This document shows positions 1-10,522 of a DNA stretch of 64,000 nucleotides, piece after piece. Location of the stretch: contig NC_050099.1 in the NCBI RefSeq assembly GCF_902167145.1, positions 9,128,434 through 9,192,433 on the forward strand, written 5' to 3'. The stretch's first letter is position 1, and each line of letters begins with the position of its first letter. The DNA is from Zea mays (lineage: Eukaryota > Streptophyta > Magnoliopsida > Poales > Poaceae). The notes beneath the pieces were generated by a model. It searched no databases. It had not been told where the DNA came from and worked only from the letters and a program-made list of their open reading frames with translations. The translations under genes were made by a program, and so were the position numbers.

Positions 1-2015
1 TAAAATAAACTACCAACGACATGTTGTCGTCGGTAGCGGCTAATGTCTGCTTCTAGCTTCGGGAATCCAATATTCTTGGACAGAGTACTGATAACTTTGG
101 CCCCTGTTTGGTCTCGAATACACTCTAATTTCTCATCATCAACGCCTCCGAAGAGGAGTGCCCCAGGTTTGTATCCGCAAGATTTGGCATACTCTTTAAG
201 TTCTTCTACTTCAGCTTTGGATAGATGTTCTCCAACCAAGTTTTGGAACATGAAGGCTTCGTCTTCTGAAGCTTCATCAGCAACTTCTTTTCCTTTCTTT
301 GACGCTACGGTCATGACCTCTTCGGCAGCAGTGGTAGCTTCTTCTGCAGCCATGTCTAACAGTATTTGGTCAATATGTTCAATTGTGCTCTCCAAATTCA
401 AATCTTCAGCTGAGGCAGCTTCGGCAGCTGCGGCCTCCGAAGGTGCAATTTCAATATCTGCCCCCTCTGCAGCCGTTTGTGTTTTTTGGGCCGAAGCTCT
501 TGGCGGCGTCTTGTCAATCACCTCTGTCACAGTGATAATTCTTTGTTTCTTTGCCCTGATTGTTTTCTTCGATTTCTCGGGCTCCTTGTCCTTCTGAAAA
601 AACTTTGTCAGTTGAGGACCCAGTGGACTTAGCTTCGCAGGTAAGGATTCAGTCATTACCTTCAGAATTTCCTCAACGTCAGCAACAGCAGGTGATGCGG
701 GGGTTTCTTCTGCTTCGGATATTTGTTGCTTCGGAGACGTTTTCCCCTTCTTCGGAATTTTCTTCTTTAATGGTTCTTTTTCTTCATTCACGGCCTCAGT
801 TATCCTTTTTCTTTTTTGACCCCCAGCACCTTTGTTCAGGTTTTCATAGTCAGGGTAATCAAAGCCCAAGGCATCCAACACTCGATTTAGCCTTCGTTTC
901 GGACGGGTTCCGAAGGCTGCGGTCATCAATTGATCTTCTTTCTTGGAATAGTTGCCAAGTATTTCATTGCACATTGCTTCAATTGTTTCCAACCACTCTT
1001 GGCAAGGTGTTTTAAAGTATTTCTTAAATTTAAAATAGTAAGGCAAGCGCACAAGTTCACCTTCTTTCTTTTTCCCCTTCAGCTTCGGCATTTCCCATTC
1101 TTTTAAACTAGGAAAGACTTGGAAAGCCAAGAACTCCTGAACCAGGTCTCTTGTACTAATATGCTCTGCAACAATTCTGAATTCATCCATTGCTTTTTGT
1201 GTGGTACCGTCTACTGACATGTTGCAGAGAGGCCGGGTTTCTCCGAAGATTAGTTCGAGTGGACTTTGCACGAGTTTCTCCTTGTCATCATTAACATTAA
1301 CATAAAACCACTCAGACTTCCACCCTGCTGCCCATTTACTCCGATAGCTGATTACAGGAAACTTCGTAGTCTTCCGATAAGCAAAGTTGTAGCAACCAAA
1401 ATTATCATGCAAGCCATCCTTTCTAGCCTTCGTCTGATAATGCAGTTCGTGAACCCGGCAGAAGCTGTCCGCAAATGGCTCCACTGCTTGGCTTCGGAGT
1501 GCCCAGATATAAACACTGAGCCTAACGATAGCGTTAGGGGTCAACTGGTGAAAATAGATACCGAACCTCTTCAGCACCTCTGCAATAATCCCGTGAAGGG
1601 GGAATCTTAATCCAGCCTTTAAAAAGCTCTTAAAAATGACAATTTCATCCTTTTCCGGCTTCGGGGTAGTCTCTTCTCCCCCGAAGCGTAGTAGCTTCTT
1701 CTGATCCTCATTGAAAAAGCCTGACTTTACCATTTTGGAGAGATCAGCCTTCGAAACGGTGGATTTTCCAAAGTCCAAGTGGCTGGGCTTACTTGGCATG
1801 GCAATACGATAATCGTCCTCAGGATCAGTTTCCTCAATAACTTCTTCTTCTACTCCGGCAGCTGCTTGTTGTGTTTGTTCTGCACCCTCACCAGGAATAT
1901 CTTCAGAAACTACCAGCCCGGATCGTTGCATGGCTTCGGAGATGGGAACAGTCTCCGAAGCTTCAGTTTCGCCTCCCTCACGCTCAACCCTGGCAGTAGA
2001 ACGCACTCTGGCCAT
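1..2015 (-). CDS. Antisense ORF (aORF) of Tat element A, exon 1, uninterrupted, truncated by window edge
   Basis: I translated this exon codon by codon from the ATG at 2015 to base 1. It is open for about 671 codons with no stop. The protein starts MARVRSTARVE. At residues about 130-175 it has the conserved block of the 'putative gypsy type transposon' family (Transposase_28-like), including FKAGLRFPL and YFHQLTPNAIV. The C-terminal half is rich in Lys, Glu and Ala. The same gene lies in D (35711-38628) and E (62811-64000), where it is spliced and damaged; the D exon continues only about 10 bases past the point where this copy leaves the window. It lies antisense to pol, between pol and the 3' LTR. 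The start matches D, where the ATG context and first residues are the same. The function of this protein is unknown to me. It is the best preserved copy of this gene in the window. Confidence 0.85.
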   Translation of the reverse strand, partial: MARVRSTARVEREGGETEASETVPISEAMQRSGLVVSEDIPGEGAEQTQQAAAGVEEEVIEETDPEDDYRIAMPSKPSHLDFGKSTVSKADLSKMVKSGFFNEDQKKLLRFGGEETTPKPEKDEIVIFKSFLKAGLRFPLHGIIAEVLKRFGIYFHQLTPNAIVRLSVYIWALRSQAVEPFADSFCRVHELHYQTKARKDGLHDNFGCYNFAYRKTTKFPVISYRSKWAAGWKSEWFYVNVNDDKEKLVQSPLELIFGETRPLCNMSVDGTTQKAMDEFRIVAEHISTRDLVQEFLAFQVFPSLKEWEMPKLKGKKKEGELVRLPYYFKFKKYFKTPCQEWLETIEAMCNEILGNYSKKEDQLMTAAFGTRPKRRLNRVLDALGFDYPDYENLNKGAGGQKRKRITEAVNEEKEPLKKKIPKKGKTSPKQQISEAEETPASPAVADVEEILKVMTESLPAKLSPLGPQLTKFFQKDKEPEKSKKTIRAKKQRIITVTEVIDKTPPRASAQKTQTAAEGADIEIAPSEAAAAEAASAEDLNLESTIEHIDQILLDMAAEEATTAAEEVMTVASKKGKEVADEASEDEAFMFQNLVGEHLSKAEVEELKEYAKSCGYKPGALLFGGVDDEKLECIRDQTGAKVISTLSKNIGFPKLEADISRYRRQHVVGSLF

Positions 2016-2183
2016 TTAACTATGAACTTGCGAAACTTTAATACTTTCTTCCTCCGAAGCAGGTTTCAAAGCTGGAGCTTCGTTCGATTCCGACGGACAA
2101 GCTTCGGCGATGGTTAAAAATTTTGGCAGCAAAACAGTACAAATAGCAATGAATGCTGTGGTAACTTCACACCTACTCGTCTG

Positions 2184-2192
2184 TTTATATAG
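2184..2192 (-). promoter_or_regulatory. TATA box of aORF A
   Basis: On the minus strand this reads CTATATAAA. It lies about 170 bp upstream of the aORF ATG at 2015. Element D has the same sequence at an equivalent position (35503-35511), and C has CTATAAAA (15221-15228). The conserved position in separate insertions supports a real promoter for the antisense gene. Confidence 0.65.
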
Positions 2193-2451
2193 TGCTGCAG
2201 GTAAGAAGGCGAAGCGCCAGAATTTTTACACCAGGCGGACACCCGCTCGCACTCGCTGCATGGTGGACCGCAGAGACCGAACAGTAACTCTGCAAGGTGG
2301 GGCCGTTACACGCTGGGAGATTGAATCGTTTCTCGACAACGAGCTCAGGGAAGGTGTTTTTTAGACCTTCGGCGCTCCGAAGCTTAAGAGACTTTTTTTT
2401 CATGGATCAAGCTCGTTACGAAAAACGATCTAGCACCGCGAAAGGGGCTAC

Positions 2452-3034
2452 TGTTGGGTTTATGCTTCGTCGCTGAAGGTCTTATAAGAAGAAGTGGTCC
2501 TCGGCTGAAGCTGTTTGTACAAGATAGCCGAAGGTTCTTCTTCGTGAAGCTTCGGCATTATAAACCGACTTAAAGATAGAATGACCTTTTAGTCCATAAA
2601 GGTCTGAGTCAATGTTGTAAGTTTTTATAAGGGGCATACTTGTAATTCCTCACAGGCTGTGTCCTGTGCCTATAAATAGTGAACAGTATTCCGTTACTGT
2701 TCACGCATTTTTTGACGATTGCAATCGCATCTCTCGGAATTCAATCTTTGCCAAGGCATAGGTATTATGGTATTTGATGATTCAATATAGTAAATAAATG
2801 TAATATAATTAGTATATGATTTATTTACACATATTATACATTTCCGTATTATCTTATAAATGCCTATTGAAATATGATTACGAAGGTTCAACTTCGTAAT
2901 CATGCTCTTATTAACCTTCGTCCAAGATTCATTATCCCGAAGGGAATAATGTTTTAAGGACGAAGGGCGTTATTATTTAACATTTTATGTTGCCTTGCTC
3001 TTGATTTATAGCATTTGAGAGCAAGTCTCCAACA
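2452..3034 (+). repeat. 3' LTR of element A (583 bp)
   Basis: It starts TGTTGGG and ends CCAACA. It is preceded by the purine-rich tract GCGAAAGGGGCTAC. It is collinear with the E LTR (47685-48269) and, in reverse, with the D LTRs. The phrase CTGTGCCTATAAATAG near 2660 is the likely LTR TATA region. Confidence 0.85.
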
Positions 3035-4576
3035 CTAACATTCGAATATAAAATTTCGACAGCATCTCCTTTGAAAATTGCATAAACGGGGAAGCAACAA
3101 AGTATAAATAGATATCATGATAAGAAAACATAATAGACATTAATAATCTGCTAGCAATGGGAAGACAACCATAACGACATGAACTAAATTAACCAGTGTG
3201 CACAACTAGTTAGAAACAAACATCCTTTGACAAGAAGCTTCTAATTAAATCATGACTGTGCCTAAGCAGCGTTATTATGAGAGTGAAGGTGGATGTGCTG
3301 CTACTTCCCACTTCCCTTGATGAGCAACAAGCACCTGCATTGAGTAATGCAAGAGTGAGATGAAACATCTCAGCAAGCGAATTGTTTTGACAAGATATTT
3401 AAACCACAAATTGAATTAATCAACATTTTAAAAGAATCACAATTAAGATCAAAAATACTTGTAGATATAGAACTCAGTAGTCCCAATATAACCAATACCA
3501 TCTCATTTCCTCGAACAACCACAATAGGTTGTATAACACTTCCCTGCGTCAACAATACCTGCAAATATCACTTCAATGTATGCATAGGAATGCAATGTGT
3601 AGGTACTCTGTCTTCATACCTCTGAGGGTATAAAACCACATCATTCGCAAAAATCACTTCAATGAATGCATATGAATGCAATGCATATGTCCTCTGCCTT
3701 CAAACCTCTAAGGGTATGAAGCCGCATCGTACCCCTCCTCGGGCAATGTACGATGCTAAGTTGTACTAGTACGGTCGGACCATAGGTCACGACCCAATTT
3801 TAGATGCAAGTGAATCATGCAATGTATATAGCATGCTGCATTTATCAATATACTTCACTTAATTCCTTCACATAAAATACAACCTCAAATAATACTTCAT
3901 TTACCTTCAGATACATTACCAACCTCAAATAATACTTCATTTACCTTCAGGGGTGTGAATTAATCTCATGAGCCTTACTCGAAACATAATCATCATCAGT
4001 ATAATGCAAGCAAGTAAAGCATCACCATAGAGTCCAATTATGAAAGAATCCAATACTTCTCAATATTGCAGTGTAGGCAATAGAAACAACAGGTCAGAAC
4101 GGAAGCAACCACCGCTACATTCACTTGCCTTCATTGAAGAAGAAGAAATGTACTAGGCATGATTTGGAGTGTAGCCACCTAGGGTTTTCCCCAAGAAAAT
4201 ATTCAAGAATAGATGGTGAAGAACACCTCATTGATCCTCTCTCCCTCATCAATTCAACGTGCTCCTCCTCTTCTCGATCCTTGCTGCGTGGGGGGAGATC
4301 TAGAGGGAGGAGGAAGCCGTGGAGAGGGGCTTCCATGGGAGGAGAGGGCGGTCAGCCAAGGGGAAAGGGGAAGGGGCGGCCAAGTGTGTGGGGGGAGAAA
4401 GGGGGGGCGGCCAAGAATGGGCAAAAGGGGGAAAGGGTGACCACTAGGGTTTCTTTGCGGGAGAAACGAAATGACGCCACAGATGACTCTGACTTAGCAT
4501 CCAACGGCCCACAACCCTTTTCCCATATCCACGCACCGAAGATCAACCTTTGGCAACATTTTTTTGGGATATTACA
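3035..4576 (-). repeat. Old chromovirus-type LTR, truncated at its 3' end by element A
   Basis: On the minus strand it begins TGTAATATCCC at 4576. Towards the left it shares blocks with the LTRs of F and G: the segment with GCATCGTACCCCTCCTCGGG near 3725-3745, GGTCGGACCATA near 3772, and GCAGCATCTCCTTTG near 3060. The last ~45 bases, which would end in TGTTACA, are missing on this side of element A. A GC-rich stretch (4260-4450) matches the position of the GC-rich 5' part of those LTRs. Two internal tandem duplications are visible: about 100 bp at 3560-3725 and about 40 bp at 3875-3955. Open frames here are low-complexity and are not genes. Confidence 0.65.
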
Positions 4577-5180
4577 GGAGCGGTGCAGGCCAGCCTGCCC
4601 ATCCGACGATCCAGTGCTCGACCGAGATGCAGCAGCAAGATATGGTTGGGTATAGCTAGAGCGCAGTTGGCCGGCCAGAACAATGCTAGGCGAGAGAGGG
4701 AAGTGGTGGTGATAGAAATGTGAGAGGAGAGGGATTGCTATCTGTTAGGTCTTATGAATATGAAGGACCGGCTGGCAGCAAACAAAAAAGTGAACACTCA
4801 TCATAACTGCTGTTGGGCAGGGATTCTTTTCCATCTCACGTCCTCTGGTTGAGAGATATATATGTCTGCTGCTCTCGCTATATAGAGGGCTAGCTTGCCC
4901 TGCTAGCTAGCTAGCTAGTTCAAGTTCTAGGCACGGATCGAATCAGATCGATCAACATTAATTTAATTACTTAATTATTAGTTCCTGACGAAATTAATAT
5001 ATGTTAAACAAAGACTTTAATTTTTATTATATCCTTATATATTATATAGTCATTATCAGTTTTAATTTAATCCAGAAAACCAGTGTGATGTATGTGATGA
5101 CATGTATATGTGCATGTGTGTACTACTACTTGCATAAGCAGTAAACAACAGTAAAACATGCACAATCACTAATAACATAA
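4577..5180. other. Spacer without recognisable gene
   Basis: I see no coding sequence. A TATA-like CTATATAGAGG at 4880-4890 is followed by a GCTA run near 4903-4918 and an AGATCGATCAAC stretch, which looks like a plant core promoter and 5' leader. No ORF follows before the Copia-like LTR at 5181. AT-rich sequence fills 4970-5070. Confidence 0.4.
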
Positions 5181-5910
5181 TGTACCCTGCGGAGGGACCG
5201 ATGCTCAAGACATCGTTGGCTCTATTCATAGGAGACATATCGTGTGTATGTTCGATTTAGTAGTATGCAGTTGATGTAGGCAAATGTACGCAGTGCAGTC
5301 CCTCAAACGGCATCGACAAAGAAGAACCGGATCATCGTTGGTCGAGCGGACGGAGTGAGCAGTCGTGAGTACGCTCCCCAAAAATCTGATCGCCCGCACA
5401 CCCGTGCAAGTGTAGCTCTACGGACGGTGATTTCGGAGGCCTACTCTCCCACTCTCTCTGTGCTCGCAGACGGTGGGACGGGAATGGGCTGTGTGCAATG
5501 CGTCTGAGAGACTGTTCGCGTAACCGAAAGAGCATCCACCTCCTCCGTATTTATACACGCGCAGTGGGAGGGGAACAGAATATAACGGTCGCCATCAGAG
5601 TCAGAAACTAACAGCCATTACAGCCAGCTAGAAACTGATGTACCATAAGAGATGTCTCTTACTAGCCATAAGACAGGAAATGACTGGTCATTACTCCAGG
5701 CAAATGCGCAATCGTTAGAAAGAAATATTCGGACTAAGGTCCGATTTACCATGAGCCATGGCCCGGCTCGACCGGCGGCGCCTACGCATGATTGGGCAGT
5801 CCACCATCCTTTTCTCAACTTCTCAATAGATACACCATAGCATTAAAGTGGACCTTTAACATTGACTATTATTGAATATTAATTTGGGCCAAGCCCACAT
5901 TAATCCAACA
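5181..5910 (-). repeat. Copia-like 3' LTR (about 730 bp)
   Basis: On the minus strand it starts TGTTGGATTAATG at 5910 and ends GGTACA at 5181, so the ends are TG...CA. Immediately upstream in that orientation is TTGGTGGGGATTG, a purine-rich tract of the kind found before Copia 3' LTRs. A TATA element (GTATAAATACG on the minus strand, near 5545-5555) fits an LTR promoter. The 5' half of the element is not in the window, so no target duplication could be confirmed. Confidence 0.55.
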
Positions 5911-6240
5911 ATCCCCACCAAGTGCTAAGTCACACTAAAAATGCTCTTATCATCTCAAACGTTTGATATACACGTGTTTCGATGGAGACTATTAAGTTGA
6001 ACATCCACCTAGAACCTAGACTACACTTAACCACAACTGCACCTAGAACTAATGAAGATATTTCAGTAATAACCAATTGGGTGAAACTTTATATATATAT
6101 ATATATATACCATCGCTATTTGTCAGTCTACCCAACCGATAATTATTGAGCGGACTTCAGTAATAATCGAGAACTAATGAACATCGTTCAGTAATAACCA
6201 ATTAGGTGAAACTTTACTTAGGGTGACGAAAACCATGTAG
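5911..6240 (-). mobile_element. Residual internal sequence of the Copia-like element
   Basis: This non-coding stretch follows the LTR on its internal side. It contains two copies, about 127 bp apart, of a segment with TTCAGTAATAACCAATT (near 6062 and 6189), and a TA microsatellite at 6092-6110. No gag or pol domain is recognisable. The right-hand limit is approximate. Confidence 0.4.
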
Positions 6241-6285
6241 GATTTTTTAATTATTTTTTACATTGAAGCACCGAGGAAACTCACC

Positions 6286-6478
6286 ACCCAAGCAATGTGC
6301 AAATGGATGCCTCCTCATCCACCTCTTTTGTAACCAAGCATCGAAATTTTAGCACAATTTTCCTTGTGTAGAACTCCATCAGACGGTCTATCTTTCCACA
6401 TTCATTCTCAACTAATTTTCCTAGCAGCCTCATCCTTCTTGAGCCTTTGTTAATACAACCTAAAGGCCGATATAAAAT
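6286..6478 (-). pseudogene. Fragment resembling beta-catenin-like protein 1 (CTNNBL1 homologue)
   Basis: The minus strand encodes a run with RMRLLGKLVENECGKIDRLM, which resembles the conserved segment of CTNNBL1 (a spliceosome-associated armadillo protein) around its RLL-K-ENE-KIDRLME motif. Only about 30-40 residues are recognisable. The frame ends at a stop by 6281, and no start or flanking exons of this gene are seen. A second open stretch (6500-6699, minus strand) encodes about 50 residues, including SSSGPETFLLEAL, that I do not recognise; it may be a second captured exon. The setting, beside CACTA-like subterminal repeats, suggests a gene piece carried by a DNA transposon. Confidence 0.5.
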
Positions 6479-6699
6479 AACCAAACATGACAAAATACAT
6501 AAAACAAATAAATCACAAGAATAAATTTCTCCATGACATCTGCATTCAATCTGCTAGCTGAACGTTCTATCGTGATTAGTGGGTTTGCTAAAGCACCAGA
6601 ATAGGTAGTAGAACAAAGAGCCTCTAAAAGGAAAGTTTCAGGGCCACTTGATGATTTCGCAAGCTCTGCCTTTAGCCTTAAAATGTAAAAAGTAAACAT

Positions 6700-6976
6700 G
6701 ACACTCCTTGCAGCAGTTCTAAAAAGTTATTTAACCATATGATAAAAGTAGAAATATCTACGATAGGATGAACAACATCCAAGAATATATAAAGTAATAA
6801 AAATTTGCATTTTGAATTTTAAAATTTTGAATATAATTTTTGAGAGCAGAGATGATTTCAAATAAAAAAGTTGTCAACTAAAAAGTTTCATAACTTTTTG
6901 AGATCCACACCTTTTATGTTGGTGGTTTTATCATCCAAGATCGTTTGGAAAACACAAAAAATTAAGGATATAAATG
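6700..6976. other. AT-rich spacer
   Basis: I see no coding sequence. The stretch is AT-rich, and 6800-6920 contains phrases such as AAAAGTTTCATAACTTTTTGAG. Confidence 0.3.
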
Positions 6977-7060
6977 ATTTCTAGTGGCAGTTTTTTAGGA
7001 AACTGCCACTAGAAATTATGGCGGTTTTCTTAAGGAACCACCACTAAAAAATAGCACTGA
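6977..7060. repeat. Perfect 17-bp inverted repeat and CACTA-like subterminal repeats
   Basis: The arms at 6977-6993 and 7000-7016 are exact reverse complements (ATTTCTAGTGGCAGTTT) with a 6-base loop. A degenerate second copy (TGGCGGTTTTCTT...AACCACCACT) follows at 7019-7047. Short inverted modules of this type are typical of subterminal regions of grass CACTA elements. The duplicated PME block begins at the CCACTAAAAAATAGCACTG that closes this array. Confidence 0.55.
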
Positions 7061-7525
7061 CGGTTGATAACGGAATCCATCTTTAAAAAAAATACACCCC
7101 ACTATGTAGGCTTTGGTGGAAAGCAATCACCGTGCATCGTCGTCCTCAACACACTCGAAAAAACTATATATAAAGAATCCATAAATAAGAGAGAAAAGAA
7201 CCTGTGCAGAAATCTTTTTAGTTTACTAAATCTTTTTGGGAAACTTTTTATTTATTAAATCATTTTGGGGGAACATTTTCCTTTACTAAACTACTAGGAG
7301 GCTGACATGAAGGGCCCTTCTTCCCTAATCCATTATTCTTGCCCTGCGACGGTTTTTCGTCGTGGGCACATGTAGGCTTCTGGCTCGATCGGGCAGGGAG
7401 GGCCGGGCCTATATATATGGGATGCTGCCGGTGTTATCAAGCGAAGACACGCACAATGGTAAGTGTGTAAGGTTAGGAGCCAGTGTACCATCACATCAGA
7501 TCAGATCGATCACATTTTATAGGGG
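7061..7525 (+). promoter_or_regulatory. Upstream region of PME pseudogene 1
   Basis: This is duplicated, with small changes, at 44810-45288 in front of PME pseudogene 2. The core promoter candidate is CTATATATAT at 7409-7418, about 110 bp before the ATG; copy 2 has the same element at 45165-45174. I see no other coding sequence. Confidence 0.55.
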
Positions 7526-7947
7526 ATGGTAGGCGGCGTGAGGAGGTGTGGCCTGGGCCTGGCCATGGCGGTGGCCCTGCTGCTCGCTGCGCTGGTTGTC
7601 GTGGCAAGCGGCGGCGCGGAGACGAGGTAGAAGCTGCCTGCTGGCAGTGGTAACGACGATGACCACGCAGTCGTTCTCAGCCGCCGGTCCAATGTCATTG
7701 ATCCGCCGGGGAGATGGCCTCCGCGTGCGGATGCTGTCGTGGTGAAGTGGTGCGGCGGCGTCGCTGCTCCGCCGCCTTGCTACACCAGCATCCAGGCAGC
7801 CCTGAATGCCGCACCAGCACCACAAGAAGCCGAGGAGGTGGAGGACAAGTACGTCGTGCATGTGCTCGCTAGCGTCTACGACGAGACCGTCAACATAATA
7901 AGAAGGAACGTGATGCTGATCGACGATGGGGTCGGTGCCACCGTCAT
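7526..7947 (+). pseudogene. Pectinesterase (PME) pseudogene 1, exon 1, 5' part
   Basis: PMEs demethylate cell-wall homogalacturonan. The ATG at 7526 starts MVGGVRRCGLGLAMAVALLL, a signal-peptide-like N-terminus. The PME-type segment CYTSIQAALNAAP and a VHVLASVYDETVNI segment follow at about residues 88-125, then the GDG-like loop as DDG. Codon 35 is TAG (7628-7630) where copy 2 has CAG. The frame then runs clean into GATVI, where chromovirus G interrupts it after GTCAT (7943-7947). The gene resumes at 33159. There is no inhibitor-like PRO region, so this would be a short-type PME. Confidence 0.8.
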
Positions 7948-10328
7948 TGTGATACCCGGTTTGCAAAGAAGAGAAGTTGGGGGTTGTTCTTTTTGTTTTT
8001 TTCCTCATCCGGTTGTTGTTTTGGGGATTTGGAATTTTGTGGAAAACATTCACAACTAGGGCAGTAGAATTTATTTGGTTTGACGCTTGCGTTGCGGTCG
8101 GGAGCTGTCGCGTGGGTTAGTTGGGCCGCAATTGGTGTTTTGGCCCATTAACCCTCCCAAACCCTAGCCGCCTCCCTCCTAACCCCCTCCCCCCATGTGC
8201 AGCCGCCCCCCCACTTCTCCTCCCCCCTTGGCCGCCGCCCCCCCTGCCCATCTCCTCCTCTCTCAATTCTTGCAGCCACCAAACCCTAGCCCCCCCCCCC
8301 CCTCAATCCCCTCCTCCCAAGGTGCCAATCCTTGCCGCTCGGATCATCGTCTCGTGGTGCGAATCTCCAATCGTTTTGGTGGAGGGAAGGAGGGAGGAAG
8401 GAAAGGGGGAGAACCCAAGGTGATTTTTGTGTTCATCCCTTGTTCATTCGCGCTGCGATTCAATTGATTAGATGTTGCGTTTGCGATTAGATAGAGGGGG
8501 GCTGTCCAGAATTTTACGTGGTGGATGAACAACGAAGTTCTAGCAGTTTTTAGGGTTTTTTTCGTGAAGAATTAATGGGGATCAATTTGGGGATCTTGTA
8601 GAACTTTGTTTTACCTTTCCAACGAGTATTTATGCGCTCAATTTGGAGTTATAAATTAAAAGTTACCATCGTTTGAATCCGGGTATGTGGCTGTCCAAAA
8701 AACAGATTTTTCAGAGTGATGAACAGCAGCAGTATTAGCAGTTTCTGGGGATTTTTCGGGAGTAATTAGTGTTAATCAGTATGAGAATCATGTAGGGCTT
8801 TTTCTTATCTTTCCAACAAGTACTTATGCGCTCAAATCGGAATTATATTTTAAAAGTTATCGCTGTTTGAATCCGAGTATGTCGCTGCCCAAATCAGAAA
8901 AAAACAGATTGCAGGGTTTATTTTGTGGACCGTTTAGAGGTAATTAGATATTAGAATTTAATCATGAGTTGTATACAAAACTTGTGGGGAATTTTATGTA
9001 GTTGTCTCTGAAGTTTTTGTTTGACACCGCTGCTGTCCTAATTTTAAAGTTATGGAATTGTTAAGCAGCGCCGCTGCAGTTTGGTTAGTGAGGGGAGAAT
9101 TGTTACCGCGGCGGGGTTTGAGATTGCGCGTAGGTGCGGTGTTGTCTTTGAGTTTTTTGTATGTGAATTTGGTGCACTAAGTTGGGTGTCAAAAACAGGT
9201 GGTGGACTTCCGGATCGTTCTTAGGGATTTTGCCCAAACTTCGGTGAAGGCAAGTAAAACTGTGATGGTTATTCCGTCTGTCAGATGAGGAGTCTTATAC
9301 TTGTTTATCTTGTGCTATCATGTTCAAATTCATATTTTCTTTTGAGCACCATCATTTGAAAATGTTCATGTTTCATGGATTTCATATGTTGAGTTTGAGG
9401 TTTGAATATGTTACTCAAGTGGTTATTATGTGGAATGGGTGGAAGTAAATGCCTAGCACATTTTTATTTGGGAAGAACTTATGATGTTGTCATGCATAAT
9501 GCACTCATCATCCATTGCATTGAAGTTTCGTCGCGATCTTATGGTCCGACCGTACCGGTACATTGAGCATCATATGTTGCCCGAGAAGGGGTATGGTGCA
9601 GCTTCATATCCTTAGAGATATGGAGGCAGAAGTCATTATTGCATTTGTAGCCATGTGCATTCACGGGAGAGGTGTTGAATCTATTATGTGGATGTGGATA
9701 ATTTAGACTTGTGCATGGTGATTCTACTTGGCGTTGAGTTTTTAGTTACTTGTATACTTGCTGCAATTTACTGTTCAAAAGAAAAGAAAGAAGTCCTGAA
9801 CACGTGGTTGTGTAAGCACAGTTGATTTACAATGTCCTTTTTGTTGTTGTTATGTTTACTTGCTGAGATGTGTTATCTCACATCTTGCATTGTTTGATGC
9901 AGGCACCTAATTTCTGCTTTGGGGAATAGAGGGATGTAGCAGCACAGCCACTACACCTTTAATAAAGGAACCACCATTTAATAATGTTGTTAATCAGAGT
10001 TGGACAATTCTAGTGAATTGCTTTGTTCTTGGTTGAGCGTTTATTTTGGGGTGGGCTGAGTTTCTTATCCCATTTGTTTTACTTCAGTTGGGTCATAATT
10101 AAGTTTTACCACTCTTGCATTACAGTTTCTACTATGTGAATTATATGTCTTTATATCTTGTATGAGCTTCATGTTTCCCCTCCTTGTTATGCTAGTTTTC
10201 AAAGGAGGTACTGCCGGATTTTTTCCTTGCTTTATATTCTTTCTTTATTACATCTCTTGTGTTGAGCAAATTTGGTGGATGAGGTTTATGGTATTTTTTC
10301 CATTCTGTGCGACCAGTGGGGTGTTACA
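7948..10328 (+). repeat. 5' LTR of element G (2381 bp)
   Basis: It starts TGTGATACCC and ends GGGGTGTTACA. A C-rich tract lies at 8160-8320. At 8502-8880 are two tandem units of about 190 bp, each carrying TTTCCAAC(G/A)AGTA and TTTGAATCCG(G/A)GTATG. Proline-rich open frames at 8121-8467 are products of the C-rich tract and not genes. Confidence 0.9.
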
Positions 10329-10330
10329 GT

Positions 10331-10341
10331 TGGTATCAGAG
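10331..10341 (+). other. Primer binding site of element G
   Basis: TGGTATCAGAG lies two bases after the LTR end and is complementary to the 3' end of plant initiator tRNA-Met. A leader of about 180 bp without coding sequence follows, up to the Gag ATG at 10523. Confidence 0.85.
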
Positions 10342-10522
10342 GAATAGGCTGTAGGTCCTAGCAAGTGGAGTAGTAATAAATTGACACACTGCACATGTAG
10401 GATGGGTTTTCTGTCTTGCTATTGATATGATTATGTTATTGTCTGTGCTAGTTTTGACATTATCTAGAGAGATGCTATGCTTATCTCATTTACTTATTAT
10501 TCTCATCCCTGTGGCTACAGCT

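Larger units (their letters stand above)
1..3034 (+). mobile_element. Tat-lineage Ty3/gypsy element A, 3' part only
   Basis: This is the 3' end of a large LTR retrotransposon whose pol lies left of the window. On the minus strand is the antisense ORF (1-2015). Then come a purine-rich tract ending at 2451 and one LTR (2452-3034). The LTR begins TGTTGGG, ends CCAACA and resembles the LTRs of elements D and E. Its polarity is the same as E and opposite to C and D. The five bases after the LTR are CTAAC; the matching copy is outside the window. The element landed in an older chromovirus LTR near that LTR's 3' end. Confidence 0.85.

Noticed and set aside
43..1015. Plus-strand open frames opposite the antisense ORF of element A
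   Set aside because: They are reverse-strand shadows; the minus strand has an unbroken frame matching homologues in D and E.
4125..4655. A 176-codon plus-strand frame
   Set aside because: It lies in the GC-rich part of an old LTR, is low in complexity and has no family resemblance.
4870..4990. Promoter of a host gene or microRNA precursor
   Set aside because: TATA-like sequence is present, but no ORF and no convincing long hairpin follow before the Copia-like LTR.
8121..8467. Proline-rich open frames in the 5' LTR of G (also 31024-31320 in the 3' LTR)
   Set aside because: They are made by C-rich homopolymer tracts that change length between the two LTRs.
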